A stretch of 64,000 nucleotides of DNA from Sutcliffiella rhizosphaerae. GTDB taxonomy: Bacteria; Bacillota; Bacilli; Bacillales; Bacillaceae_I. Shown piece after piece: positions 39,960-48,814 of this stretch (its first letter is position 1; the number at the start of each line of letters is the position of its first letter). A model generated the notes under the pieces. The model was not told where the DNA came from and searched no databases. It saw nothing but the letters and a program-made list of their open reading frames with translations. The translations under genes and the position numbers were made by a program. The stretch lies in assembly GCF_917563925.1 (NCBI RefSeq), contig NZ_CAKJTJ010000004.1, positions 150,683-214,682 of the forward strand. Direction: 5' to 3'.

Positions 39960-41714
39960 ATGATATTGGAAAAGTTATTGGATGTACAAAATTTAAGCGT
40001 ATCTTTTCGAACTGGGAGCAGTGAATTTGATGCGGTTAAACAGATAAGTTTTTCCATCAATAAAGGAGAAACACTCGGGATTGTCGGCGAATCAGGTAGT
40101 GGGAAAAGTGTAACGGCCAAGTCCATTATGCAATTACTTCCTTCTCCTCCATCCTTCATAAAATCTGGAGAAATATTTTTTCAATCTGATAATCTCTTAA
40201 CAAAAACGGAAAAAGAGATGGAAAACATAAGAGGCCGTCACATAAGCATGATTTTCCAAGACCCTATGACCTCTTTAAATCCAACCATGACAATCGGAAA
40301 ACAATTAGAAGAGAGCATCTTAAAACATCAAAAGCTATCAAAAAAAGAATCTAAAAAACAAGCCATTGAGATGCTAAGGCTAGTTGGCATCCCAAACAGT
40401 GAGGAGCGTTATTCACAATATCCACATGAATTTTCAGGTGGGATGCGTCAACGGGTCATCATTGCCATTGCCCTCGCCTGTAATCCTGCCTTATTGATTG
40501 CAGATGAACCAACAACTGCACTAGATGTGACCATTCAGGCTCAAATTTTGAATTTGATGAAGGAGATGCAAGAAAAATTCCAGACATCCATTCTATTAAT
40601 CACGCATGATTTCGGGGTAGTCGCACGGATGTGTGATCGGGTAGTGGTAATGAAGGACGGAGAGATAGTCGAGGAAGGATGCACCGTGGATGTTTTTGCC
40701 AACCCACAGCATAGCTATACAAAAAAATTACTACATGTACTGCCAAGGCTCGATGAAAAAAAGAAAAAGAAAGCTCCATCCATTATTAGTTCCACCAATC
40801 CTTCTGAACCACTGTTACAAGTAAGAGGATTAAAAAAACACTTCCCTCTTGGCAAAGGAAAGGTTCTAAGAGCAGTAGATAATATTCATTTTCATATCCA
40901 ACAAGGAGAGACATTAGGACTTGTTGGGGAATCAGGCTCAGGAAAATCCACCACTGGAAGAGCCATCTTAAGGCTGCATGAACCAACTGACGGAGAAATA
41001 CTGTATAAGGGAATTCCCATAAATCGCTTAACCAAAAAGGAATTAAAAATATTACGGAAGCATATGCAAATGATCTTCCAAGACCCATACTCTTCCTTAA
41101 ATCCGAGGTATAAAGTAGAAGATATTATTGGGCAGCCATTAGATCTTCACGGACTTGCAAAAGGGTCAGTTGCGAGAAAGAAAAGAGTCGAGGAATTATT
41201 AGAATTAGTGGGGTTACAGTCTTTTCATGCAGAAAGGTATCCTCATGAATTTTCTGGTGGCCAAAGACAACGAATTGGCATAGCCCGTGCATTGGCAGTA
41301 GAACCAAGCTTTATCGTATGCGACGAACCACTGTCAGCACTTGATGTCTCCATCCAAGCACAAATTGTCACCCTATTGGAGGACCTGCAGAAAAACCTTG
41401 GACTAACGTATCTTTTTATTGCCCACGACCTTTCCATGGTAAAGCACATCAGTGACCGGGTAGCGGTAATGTATAGAGGAAAAATAGTCGAATTAGCAGA
41501 AAGCGAAGAACTATACGCTAATCCTCAGCACGCGTATACAAAATCATTACTAGAAGCCATTCCTATCCCAGATCCGACAATCGAATACAACAGAAAGACT
41601 TCTCATTATCAAGAATTTGACTTGGCAGATAGATATCAATTAAATAACGCCGAGCTAGTCGAAATTAAAGAAGGGCACTGGGTCGCAATGCCTTCAAAGC
41701 TTGAAGTGATATGA
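39960..41714 (+). CDS. Fused double ATPase of peptide ABC transporter (DppD-DppF type)
   Basis: 584-residue protein containing two complete nucleotide-binding domains. First: [14 protein letters not shown] (about 40-53), [12 protein letters not shown], signature [14 protein letters not shown], Walker [14 protein letters not shown]. Second: [13 protein letters not shown] (about 323), [39 protein letters not shown] Lys-rich linker joins them at about 265-275. Normally encoded by two genes. ATG 39960 (an in-frame TTG 39966 is possible). It is divergent from the permease operon, so the transporter has a split control region at 39828-39959. Confidence 0.94.
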   Translation: MILEKLLDVQNLSVSFRTGSSEFDAVKQISFSINKGETLGIVGESGSGKSVTAKSIMQLLPSPPSFIKSGEIFFQSDNLLTKTEKEMENIRGRHISMIFQDPMTSLNPTMTIGKQLEESILKHQKLSKKESKKQAIEMLRLVGIPNSEERYSQYPHEFSGGMRQRVIIAIALACNPALLIADEPTTALDVTIQAQILNLMKEMQEKFQTSILLITHDFGVVARMCDRVVVMKDGEIVEEGCTVDVFANPQHSYTKKLLHVLPRLDEKKKKKAPSIISSTNPSEPLLQVRGLKKHFPLGKGKVLRAVDNIHFHIQQGETLGLVGESGSGKSTTGRAILRLHEPTDGEILYKGIPINRLTKKELKILRKHMQMIFQDPYSSLNPRYKVEDIIGQPLDLHGLAKGSVARKKRVEELLELVGLQSFHAERYPHEFSGGQRQRIGIARALAVEPSFIVCDEPLSALDVSIQAQIVTLLEDLQKNLGLTYLFIAHDLSMVKHISDRVAVMYRGKIVELAESEELYANPQHAYTKSLLEAIPIPDPTIEYNRKTSHYQEFDLADRYQLNNAELVEIKEGHWVAMPSKLEVI

Positions 41715-41754
41715 AAACTCCCCTCAAACATTAATTGACGTTTGAGGGGAGTTT
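41715..41754. terminator. Bidirectional terminator
   Basis: AAACTCCCCTCAAAC and its exact complement form a 15-bp stem starting at the last base after the ATPase stop and ending 2 nt before the PH-domain gene stop (41756). Confidence 0.95.
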
Positions 41755-41755
41755 C

Positions 41756-42154
41756 TTAATCAAATTTTATAGACGGATTCTCGTGAAGAAGCACATTTAT
41801 AAATTCCTCTTTATCCTTAGGTGAAAGCTCGATTGTTTTATACTTACCATACATAATCGACAATCTGCTCATGGACAAGGCCGGAGCTGTAAATGGATTA
41901 TTCACTTTTTCGATTTTTGTAATCTCGTTTATGTTTACGGTCGTACGATACGGTCCAAAATATACTTTAATCTGCCCGTCTTTCACTTTATAACCCGTCC
42001 CAAACCATAACCACATCAACAGTAGAATTAACGCCGAGGTCAATAATGCATCCTTCGTTGCAGCAGCACCTGCCAAATAAAATGCTATAAGAACAGCGCT
42101 ACCTCCCCAAATTATTAAGCTACAGAAAAAATCTTTTTTCGAGGAAAAAAACAT
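41756..42154 (-). CDS. PH domain-containing membrane protein (bPH-type)
   Basis: 132 residues: two membrane helices (about 11-30 and 40-58), then a bacterial PH-like domain with YKVKDGQIKVYFGPYRTTVN, INEITKIEKVNNPFTAPALS and LSPKDKEEFINVLLHENPSI. These are found as membrane-associated sensors or scaffolds of unknown function in Bacilli. It lies with a small three-helix protein on the same strand. Confidence 0.8.
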   Translation of the reverse strand: MFFSSKKDFFCSLIIWGGSAVLIAFYLAGAAATKDALLTSALILLLMWLWFGTGYKVKDGQIKVYFGPYRTTVNINEITKIEKVNNPFTAPALSMSRLSIMYGKYKTIELSPKDKEEFINVLLHENPSIKFD

Positions 42155-42176
42155 TTTACCCCTCCCTCACTCATAG

Positions 42177-42449
42177 TCAGATGTAAAACGCCATAAAAAT
42201 ACTAAACAATCCTACAATAAAAAGAACTCTCGTAAAAATCTTCTCCCCCATTTGCCCCATGAAATAGATGTTAACTAAAATATAGTAAAGTATGGTACTT
42301 ACAAGCATAAATAAAATAAATTCATTCGTATATTTACTTGAGATAGGCAGGGGAATGACATAGGATATTGCTAATCCACCAAAAATCAATATACCAAAAA
42401 TATTTAGTATCCTTCTCATCCTTACAGTCGGTTGAACTTTTGAGTCCAA
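42177..42449 (-). CDS. Small three-helix membrane protein
   Basis: 90 residues, hydrophobic helices at about 13-32, 43-62 and 72-90. N-terminus MDSKVQPTVRMRRILN is basic. It is 22 nt upstream of the PH-domain gene. ATG preceded by GGAGGTG. No family identified. Confidence 0.6.
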   Translation of the reverse strand: MDSKVQPTVRMRRILNIFGILIFGGLAISYVIPLPISSKYTNEFILFMLVSTILYYILVNIYFMGQMGEKIFTRVLFIVGLFSIFMAFYI

Positions 42450-42519
42450 AATGCACCTCCATTTATTTAGCCTTTAATAAGTATACGTGTATGCCGAAGA
42501 TCCGTTTCATCAATCGTAA

Positions 42520-43149
42520 CTACTCCCCAAACAAATAGGAAGCTACTACTTCCCAATCCGTTATTTCCCCATTTTTTATTTCATATTTTAGTAGCAAGTG
42601 ACCACCGATATGACCATCATCAAATGGTGCGAAAACCCATTCGTGGGACAATACTTTTACTCTATCTTTTCTGAAAGCCATGACTCCTCCGAGAACTGGC
42701 TCATAAGGAATTAATTCTGTTTGTTCCAGCACTTTTTCTTTTATATCCTCTATGTCCCCTTCATAGTTTAATTTCTCTAGCTCTATCCTGGACTCCTCGG
42801 GGAATGCATTCGGTTCTATGACGACATCCTCCACATCCACAATTAATCCATCCGAATTTTCTTGTGTCATTAATTCCGCCTCTAATTTTTTGTTTTCATT
42901 TTCTAATTGGGATATGAGGGCAGATGTTTGTTGTTCATTGCTTTTATTATTCAAATAGAAATAAGCAGAACTTGATATCAGTAGCATCAGCATAAGTACG
43001 GTACTTACGACAGGAATATTTATATTGAATCGAGGTCTATCATTTTTATGATGAATCTTATTAAAAATATTTGTTTGGAGGCTTTCCATAGGCTTTAATT
43101 TTTCTTCAAGATAAAAATCTAAGCTTTCTTTTATGACTTTTTTATTCAT
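42520..43149 (-). CDS. Membrane anti-sigma factor-like protein
   Basis: 209 residues: cytoplasmic N-terminus (about 45, including SLDFYLEEKLKPMESLQTNI), a membrane helix (VVSTVLMLMLLISSSAYFYL, about 48-68), a coiled coil (ISQLENENKKLEAELMTQE) and an extracellular region ending DWEVVASYLFGE. Start ATG 43149 at correct spacing from GGGAGG; the ATG at 43155 is too close. Overlaps the sigma gene by 8 nt. No zinc motif. The topology is the same as the anti-sigma at 16914. Confidence 0.82.
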   Translation of the reverse strand: MNKKVIKESLDFYLEEKLKPMESLQTNIFNKIHHKNDRPRFNINIPVVSTVLMLMLLISSSAYFYLNNKSNEQQTSALISQLENENKKLEAELMTQENSDGLIVDVEDVVIEPNAFPEESRIELEKLNYEGDIEDIKEKVLEQTELIPYEPVLGGVMAFRKDRVKVLSHEWVFAPFDDGHIGGHLLLKYEIKNGEITDWEVVASYLFGE

Positions 43150-43675
43150 GTTCATACCTCCCTAGCTTAATTTTCAGCTTTTCCCTTGCCCGATGTACTC
43201 TAGACTTTACCGTGCTAACTGGACAATTTAGTAAGGAAGAAATTTCCTCCATGGAAAAGTCTTTATAATAGTAAAGTATTATGACCTCTCTGTACTTTAT
43301 CGGTAGCTTTAATATTTCTTGGCCCACATGATATTTTTCATTATTATCTAATACATGCTTTTCCGTTGTATGTAAACTGATAAAATGTTGAAAAGAGTTT
43401 AGTAGGTGGTTTTTTCTATATGTCGCACTTCTTAAATAATCGTAGCAACGGTTTATTGTAATTCTAAATAAATATGTTTTATAGGAAGAGTCTCCTCTAA
43501 AGGAATCCCAATGTTCAAACACACGTGTAAACACATCTTGAACGATATCTTCCGAAAGTTGTCTATCCTTCACATAAGAATAGGCCAGCTTCAGAAGCTC
43601 TTCACAATACTTATCCATCAACTTATGGAATAAAATGTTCATATCTAAGCTATGTACTTTTTCTATTTCAGCCAT
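43142..43675 (-). CDS. ECF RNA polymerase sigma factor
   Basis: 177 residues, ECF type. YVKDRQLSEDIVQDVFTRVF, DSSYKTYLFRITINRCYDYL and LPIKYREVIILYYYKDFSME with HTH LNCPVSTVKSRVHRAREKL. It is a close paralogue of the sigma at 17545. ATG behind AGGAGGGTCAAG. A candidate ECF promoter at 43711-43737 lies upstream and suggests positive autoregulation. It controls, at least, itself and the coupled anti-sigma. Confidence 0.93.
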   Translation of the reverse strand: MAEIEKVHSLDMNILFHKLMDKYCEELLKLAYSYVKDRQLSEDIVQDVFTRVFEHWDSFRGDSSYKTYLFRITINRCYDYLRSATYRKNHLLNSFQHFISLHTTEKHVLDNNEKYHVGQEILKLPIKYREVIILYYYKDFSMEEISSLLNCPVSTVKSRVHRAREKLKIKLGRYEHE

Positions 43676-43710
43676 CTCTTGACCCTCCTATCTCCCTAAA
43701 TTAAATATTT

Positions 43711-43737
43711 GACGTTTTAATAGGTACTTTGGTTGCA
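43711..43737 (-). promoter_or_regulatory. Candidate ECF-sigma promoter
   Basis: On the minus strand TGCAAC (43732-43737), 17-bp spacer, CGTC (43711-43714), 35 nt before the sigma gene ATG. Same class as the promoter at 18128. Confidence 0.6.
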
Positions 43738-43799
43738 AAAAAAATTCATGTGTTCCTAACATGAAAAAAGTGCTAGGAAAGCCCCTAACACTCAAGTTT

Positions 43800-43967
43800 T
43801 TAGTTAACCCTTTTATAAAAATCATCAAGATAGTATTCAATGCTCGAACACATCAAACTCATTTTGTTTTTCGGAAACATCACACCATATCCACTATGCT
43901 TACCTATCCCTAATTCCCTTGCATAGCATTTAGGACATTCGATATATTCATCTCCATACCACCCCAT
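43800..43967 (-). CDS. Small protein with one CxxC (55 residues)
   Basis: Not in standard gene calls because of its size. It reads MGWYGDEYIECPKCYARELG then GVMFPKNK and IEYYLDDFYKRVN. One CPKC pair and a third Cys fit a small metal-binding or redox peptide. The ribosome binding site is weak (AATAGGT). It lies in the gap between the sigma operon and ccdA (43676-44103). Confidence 0.4.
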   Translation of the reverse strand: MGWYGDEYIECPKCYARELGIGKHSGYGVMFPKNKMSLMCSSIEYYLDDFYKRVN

Positions 43968-44103
43968 ACCTATTCATCTAACTTTTATACGGATGAGTGT
44001 GGAATTGGATTCACATCGAAACTATTTCATTACCAAAATATTCAATATTCAGGTTAAATCCTTCTTGTTTTCCGTGCTATTATATAGTCGGGAGTGATAG
44101 TAT

Positions 44104-44826
44104 TTGGAAAATGTGACTGTTATATTTGCTTTTTTTGCTGGCTTATTAGCCTTTATTTCACCTTGTTGTTTACCGCTATATCCCTCGTTTATATCCTATA
44201 TTACTGGTATTTCTGTATCTGATTTGAAAGATAATAAGAGAAAGAATAGTTTTCGAAAAAAGGTTCTGCTACATTCTATTTCCTTTTGCCTTGGCTTATC
44301 CTTAGTCTATTACATACTTGGGTTTTCTCTTGGTTCTTTAGGGGCCTTCTTCTCACAGCACCAAAGAGTTCTTACGATGTTTGGGGGAATATTTCTAGTA
44401 GCAATGGGATTATTTATGATGGGGATAATTAAGCCTTCTTTTATGTTTAAGGAATGGAAGTTTCGCCATAAAAAGAAGTCGGTCTCTTATATGAATTCTT
44501 TCTTTGTTGGCTTTATTTTTTCAGCAGGCTGGACACCGTGTATCGGTCCTATCTTTGGATCTATTATCACGTATTCAAGTATTGTAAATCCTGCAGAAAC
44601 TTTTATGAACGTTACTGCCTATTCTTTAGGCTTTTCCATTCCGTTCGTTATTATGGCCTTTTTTATCGGCAAGTTAAAATTCATCTTAAAGTATTCTTCT
44701 ACTCTCATGAAAATTGGCGGCTTTATCATTTTGATACTTGGATTTATGATTTATTTTGATAAAATGCTCTATTTAAATATTTGGACTGCACAAATTCAAT
44801 ATTTTATAGAAAGCTTGTTTGAATAA
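44104..44826 (+). CDS. ccdA: Cytochrome c biogenesis protein CcdA (DsbD-family thiol reductase transporter)
   Basis: 240-residue membrane protein, six helices, which passes reducing equivalents from cytoplasmic thioredoxin to extracytoplasmic thiol proteins. Helix 1 has AFISPCCLPLYPSF with the conserved Pro-Cys, and helix 4 has SAGWTPCIGPI with the second conserved Cys. TTG start 44104 behind GGGAGTGAT. It is followed by a ResA/TlpA-like gene, the natural partner. Start of the pair is downstream of an 80-nt region with no clear promoter. Confidence 0.93.
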   Translation: MENVTVIFAFFAGLLAFISPCCLPLYPSFISYITGISVSDLKDNKRKNSFRKKVLLHSISFCLGLSLVYYILGFSLGSLGAFFSQHQRVLTMFGGIFLVAMGLFMMGIIKPSFMFKEWKFRHKKKSVSYMNSFFVGFIFSAGWTPCIGPIFGSIITYSSIVNPAETFMNVTAYSLGFSIPFVIMAFFIGKLKFILKYSSTLMKIGGFIILILGFMIYFDKMLYLNIWTAQIQYFIESLFE

Positions 44827-44858
44827 TTCATAGTAATTGTGAGGTATTTTGGGATGAA

Positions 44859-45368
44859 GTGGAATTCACTCATAGCAATAGGCATTATCTATCATTATGT
44901 GCAGGGGCAGTTTATACACATTTTAATAGCCCGAAGCATGCAACAACTTCAGAAGAGGATAGCATAGCGTATGATTTTACCCTTTCAACCTTAACTGGAG
45001 ATACAATTACACTCTCTGATTTAAGAGGCAAACCAGTTATCCTCAACTTTTGGGCTACCTGGTGTGATCCGTGTAAGGATGAAATGCCTGTGTTTGAAGA
45101 ATTCTATCAGACCTATGGAGAAGAAGTACAAATACTCGCAATCAATATTACAAGTAATGATAGTGAAAAAAAGGTTCGAAATTTTGTCGAGGAACATTAC
45201 TTAACTTTTCCCATTTTACTAGACACAGAAGGTATTTTTAGACATTATCAAGTATTGAGTATGCCTACAAGCTTCTTTATTAATAAGGATGGCCAAATAG
45301 TAGACATTGCTGTTGGTGAATTGACGATGAATCGGTTGTTAGAACAATCGGAGAAAATCCGGGAATAA
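44859..45368 (+). CDS. TlpA/ResA-like thioredoxin-fold protein with damaged N-terminus
   Basis: Thiol-disulfide oxidoreductase of about 169 residues in the longest frame (GTG 44859). Redox centre FWATWCDPCKDEMP (CxxC), then INITSNDSEKKVRNFV, and the cis-Pro segment VLSMPTSFFINKDG. A better ATG at 44854 with GAGG upstream reads MKWNSLIAIGIIYH in another frame, which is a normal membrane anchor start; the two frames meet about 35 nt downstream, so one base appears to be missing. Without it the product would lack its anchor and be mislocalised. It normally receives electrons from CcdA just upstream. Confidence 0.75.
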   Translation: MEFTHSNRHYLSLCAGAVYTHFNSPKHATTSEEDSIAYDFTLSTLTGDTITLSDLRGKPVILNFWATWCDPCKDEMPVFEEFYQTYGEEVQILAINITSNDSEKKVRNFVEEHYLTFPILLDTEGIFRHYQVLSMPTSFFINKDGQIVDIAVGELTMNRLLEQSEKIRE

Positions 45369-45391
45369 GGGCTGTCACGGAAACAGCCCTT
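45367..45391. terminator. Hairpin across convergent stops
   Basis: AAGGGCTGT and ACAGCCCTT form a 9-bp stem with a short loop. It overlaps the stop codon of the TlpA-like gene and the last codons of the DinB gene. Confidence 0.8.
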
Positions 45392-45872
45392 CAGCAAGCC
45401 TTGGATCAATTAAATCAGTATCTGGTGGAATATATCCTAGCTGGCGACCGATTTTTACAATTTGTCCTTTGTGATGAAATTCGTGGGTGGTAGTGTGAGT
45501 GAAAAGCCAAAGCGTAGAAAATAAAGCAGAATCCCCTGTTCTAAAGGTAACAGGAATAGCTTCTCCCCAATTGTCTTTATAGTTTTGCAGAAATTCTTCC
45601 ACAAGGTCATCTATTTTTTGGAAAAGCACTTTCATTTCATGTACGTTTTTCACTGTCTCCGGTTCAACCTTTGGTATTGTTTTACCAAGACCGTGTTTTC
45701 CAAGCCAAAACTGATAGCAGCCTGCAACATGCACATGCAAATTCCGAATGGAATCCCCTCCAAAGCTTTCCAGCTCTTTTAAGTAATCAGACTGCTCCAT
45801 GCCCTCACAATAATCAAAAAGCGTTTCCCTTGTGCGTTTAATCCATTCATGCTGGTTTGCAAAAAACTCCAT
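45375..45872 (-). CDS. DinB/YfiT-type four-helix protein
   Basis: 165 residues. DinB fold with the metal ligand histidines in LHVHVAGCYQFWL (about 45-58) and THTTTHEFHHKGQI (about 125-138), giving a likely three-His site, and conserved HHKGQI at the fourth helix. Such proteins are metal-dependent enzymes, some being thiol (bacillithiol) transferases. Start ATG behind GGAGCC. No partner gene. Confidence 0.85.
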   Translation of the reverse strand: MEFFANQHEWIKRTRETLFDYCEGMEQSDYLKELESFGGDSIRNLHVHVAGCYQFWLGKHGLGKTIPKVEPETVKNVHEMKVLFQKIDDLVEEFLQNYKDNWGEAIPVTFRTGDSALFSTLWLFTHTTTHEFHHKGQIVKIGRQLGYIPPDTDLIDPRLAEGLFP

Positions 45873-46023
45873 AATTCCTGGCTCCTTTTCAGATATTTAC
45901 AAATATATCTCTATGTTACCTTAAATTCTATATAAAATTATATGTGTTTGGAAGTTAATAGAAAAAAACATAGACCTGCTCAGAAGCTTCCCAATCATCT
46001 GTAGACTGTGCAGACGTAGTAAG

Positions 46024-46197
46024 TTGAATAATAATGATCAAGCTTTAACTGAGATGATTTTAGATGAGGAGATTGATCAAGAAATCGGGGAAAATTCATT
46101 CACAGTTGTTGGAAGTAACGAAGAAGGGAATGCTGGATATCAGCTGAAAAATAAAAGGGCAACATTATATATGCTATTAAAACCCGAAGTCCTTTGA
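46024..46197 (+). other. Short open frame, probable gene remnant
   Basis: 57 codons from TTG: acidic helix ALTEMILDEEIDQEIG then FTVVGSNEEGNAGYQLKN. No ribosome binding site is visible, and the 45873-46241 interval otherwise has no gene. The fragment looks like the end of a decayed protein. It precedes a terminator at 46202. Confidence 0.25.
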
Positions 46198-46201
46198 TTG
46201 G

Positions 46202-46231
46202 AAAAGCCTACCTTTAAATGAGTAGGCTTTT
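46202..46231. terminator. Rho-independent terminator
   Basis: AAAAGCCTAC and GTAGGCTTTT form a perfect 10-bp stem; it can work in both directions and also closes the ADH remnant. Confidence 0.88.
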
Positions 46232-46241
46232 GATTAATACA

Positions 46242-47271
46242 TTAAGGCTTCAACACAACTTTTTTACAGGCATCTTCTTTGTTATTAAAGATGTGATATC
46301 CGTGAGCCGCGTCTTCTAAGGACATAGAATGAGTAATAATCTTCGTTGGATCAATGCTACTACCATGTTTGATTTCCTTGAAGAGATGAGGCATGTAGTG
46401 ACTGCTGGAGCTTGTCCCATTTTTATATTAATATTTCTAATAAAGAACGGACCTAACGGGAACATATTGTATAAGCCACCGTAAACACCTATGATTTGAA
46501 GTGTTCCTGCTTTTCGAACAGCTTTTGTAGCAATCTGGATTGGTCCAAGTGTACCTCCTTGGAGCTTAAGCATTTCCATCAATCTCCACACAGTCAATGA
46601 CTACATTTGCACCGCCTTTCGTTAATTCCTTAAGGGTTTCCCACATATCTTCGTATTGGGTAAAATCAAATACTTCTGTATGGTAGTTTTTTCTAGAATG
46701 TTCCAGTCTATTGGAAATGTAATCTACCGCAATGACACGTTCGGCTCCTTTTTGCCAAGCGAAGTGTTGAGTCAAAAAACTGACTGGATCACAGCCAAGT
46801 ACTATGACGGTATCACCTTTTTTTCACCGGCATTATCAACGCTCCAATAGGCTGTTGGAAGGACGTCAGATAACAGTAATAGGGATTCATCCTCCAGCTC
46901 GCAGTCCTGTGGGATGACTAAAGGTGTGTAGTTGCCAAACGGCACTGGATAATTTCCATATTTCTCTGAATAACCAAAATAGCCTCCTGAATCATAGTAC
47001 GGATATGCATTATCACATTGGCTTTCTAGATTATGCTCGCAGTAATGGCAGGAGCCACAAGCAACGGTAAATGGGATACCACTCGATCCCCTTTTTTTCA
47101 CTTTCGTCACATCTGGTCCCACCTCTTCCACAATCCCCATTGGAGTGCAAATCAGATTCACATATTGCCATTGAAGTGACTTTGATTATGACGTCTTCAC
47201 GATCTTGAATCACCGGAGCTTTTACTTTTTTACTGCTACGACATTTTTCCCTTGATAAGGACTGCTTTCAT
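46242..47271 (-). pseudogene. Zinc-dependent alcohol dehydrogenase, decayed by several frameshifts
   Basis: Pieces of a medium-chain dehydrogenase in three frames. Start region MKAV ... YQGKNVVAV at 47271 (first frameshift within 15 codons); VIIKVTSMAICESDLHSNG, the zinc Cys region; PFTVACGSCHYCEHNLESQC (structural zinc cysteines); AERVIAVDYISNRLEHSRKN (NAD fold); AGTLQIIGVYGGLYNMFP; terminal LEDAAHGYHIFNNKEDACKK. It would have been about 340-390 residues, similar to glutathione-independent aldehyde or threonine dehydrogenase-like proteins. At least four frame changes are needed, so it is a true pseudogene rather than one base-calling error. Confidence 0.85.
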
Positions 47272-47295
47272 GATGTCCACCTGCTTTTTTAAAAT

Positions 47296-48141
47296 TTAAA
47301 TGTATCGTCCATAATCGGGTATTGCCATGTTCTCAAAATCTTGCACGAGTCTTGTTAATCCGTTCGTCAATTCTTCGTCAGACATTGAGGTGCCATGCCC
47401 TGTGACTGCTACTCTCGGATTCAATGCAGCTAGATTCTTCACGGATTCCCAAGCTTCATACCAGTCGGTAGTAAAATATCTAGGGGGACCACAAACTTCC
47501 TGCTGTTGAACAAGCACTTTATAAAGTGAGTCCTGTCTAACGGTAACGAATGCATCCCCGGCAATTAACGTACGGTCCTCCTCCAGAAAAAAGGCAACAT
47601 GTCCTGGGGAGTGTCCTGGTGTATGAATCCAACGCCATCCGTCCATTCCTGGAACAGTTCCGTCAGAAGGGAGCATTTCCACACGATCTCCGAGATTGGT
47701 TGGTTCATTCGGAAACAGAGAGGACATTTTAGCGACCAATCCTCCTTCTACCGTTGGATCTGGTTCAGGATAGCTACTTTTTCCAGTCAAAAAGGGGAGT
47801 TCTGCCTCATGAGCATATATTGGAACATCCCAATGTTTCACTAGCTCGACTGATGCCCCAACGTGATCAAAATGACCATGGGTTAAAATAATGGCTTTAG
47901 GCCGACTATTCGGACCAAATCTCTTTTCCACTACAGAAAGAATCTCCACTGCAGATTTAGGCATCCCAGTATCAATCAGCACCCATCCATTCATTTGTTC
48001 TGGATTCCCGTAAAGACAAATATTCACCACCTGATTAGTGTAATAAAACAAATCCTTAGCCACCTCAGTCCCTGAATGAGCAGACACAGATGTAACTGGT
48101 ATAAATTTATTATCCTCACTATAGTGCAAATCATTATTCAC
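47296..48141 (-). CDS. MBL-fold metallo-hydrolase
   Basis: 281 residues. Zinc ligands THGHFDHVGA (HxHxDH, about 94-103), HTPGHSPGHVAFF (about 175-187), AGDAF and VTGHGTS at the C-terminus. The family covers glyoxalase II-like and quorum-quenching enzymes. N-terminal 40 residues are unusual (SVSAHSGTEVAKDLFYYTNQ). It follows the decayed dehydrogenase on the same strand after 24 nt. Substrate unknown. Confidence 0.9.
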   Translation of the reverse strand: MNNDLHYSEDNKFIPVTSVSAHSGTEVAKDLFYYTNQVVNICLYGNPEQMNGWVLIDTGMPKSAVEILSVVEKRFGPNSRPKAIILTHGHFDHVGASVELVKHWDVPIYAHEAELPFLTGKSSYPEPDPTVEGGLVAKMSSLFPNEPTNLGDRVEMLPSDGTVPGMDGWRWIHTPGHSPGHVAFFLEEDRTLIAGDAFVTVRQDSLYKVLVQQQEVCGPPRYFTTDWYEAWESVKNLAALNPRVAVTGHGTSMSDEELTNGLTRLVQDFENMAIPDYGRYI

Positions 48142-48304
48142 AGATTAATCACTCCTCTTCACATGCGATCTAATGGACCTGTTGCATAGTATTTGTTTTA
48201 AGAACAAAATATAATCATTATTACGTTGCGTTGCGTTCGTAAAGAATGTGGGTTTGGTGGAGGATAGAACTTTCACAGATATGTTACGAGGAGAACTTCC
48301 AAAA

Positions 48305-48429
48305 AGGCTTTCAAAATGCGTTTGAGAGACCCAAAAGCAGGTAAATTCAAAGTCCGGGCTTTCATTTCGCGTTTGAGTGACCCAAAAACAGGAATATCCA
48401 AAATTCGGGCTTTCATTTCGCGTTTGAGG
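48305..48429. repeat. 51-bp tandem repeat, two and a half copies
   Basis: Units start at 48305, 48356 and (partial) 48407. Consensus GGGCTTTCATTTCGCGTTTG, then AGTGACCCAAAAACAGG and variable AAAATTC. Lies in the 670-bp intergenic gap 48142-48814 with array C. Confidence 0.88.
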
Positions 48430-48560
48430 AAGGATACCTCGCCCCACTTGGCGCAGGAGCGCCTAAACTTCCCAAAAATTGCATTTTCCCAAGGAGGTAG
48501 AGGCATGTGAGGGGGATGGGTGTGGTGGGACAATTAGCGAAATACGTCACATTGTGTCTA

Positions 48561-48665
48561 CTCGTCGATATCTTCACCATTTTCGTCGATTTCTCCACCG
48601 TTTCCGTTGATATCTCCCCTGTTTTCGTTGATATCCCCATCACTTTCGTCGATATCTTCATTTCT
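48561..48665. repeat. 21-bp tandem repeat, five copies (array C)
   Basis: Five units start at 48561, 48582, 48603, 48624, 48645, consensus TTCGTCGATATCTTCACC plus 3 variable bases. The CGATAT core, read on the other strand, resembles array A (ATATCGA). The rest of the gap has no gene that I can support. Confidence 0.9.
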
Positions 48666-48814
48666 ACCTAGGTCGAGCACGGTGACAGCCCTCATTCCAC
48701 TGTGATTTTGCCTATCAGTCGCCAGCACTGAGCACTTTCAACGAAAAATACTTGGCTTTCAAAAAATAAAAGACAGTTTCGACCTAATAAAGGTGAAACT
48801 TCCTTATTTTTTCT

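Noticed and set aside
43745-43792. Two small dyads (TCATGT/ACATGA and GTG-TAGG/CCTA-CAC)
   Set aside because: Short stems without T-run or known consensus; could be operators but not supported.
48145-48661. Overlapping minus-strand frames over the 51-bp and 21-bp repeats, with repetitive peptides
   Set aside because: Peptides such as ISTKTGEIST arise because 21 and 51 are multiples of three; no ribosome binding site or family match.
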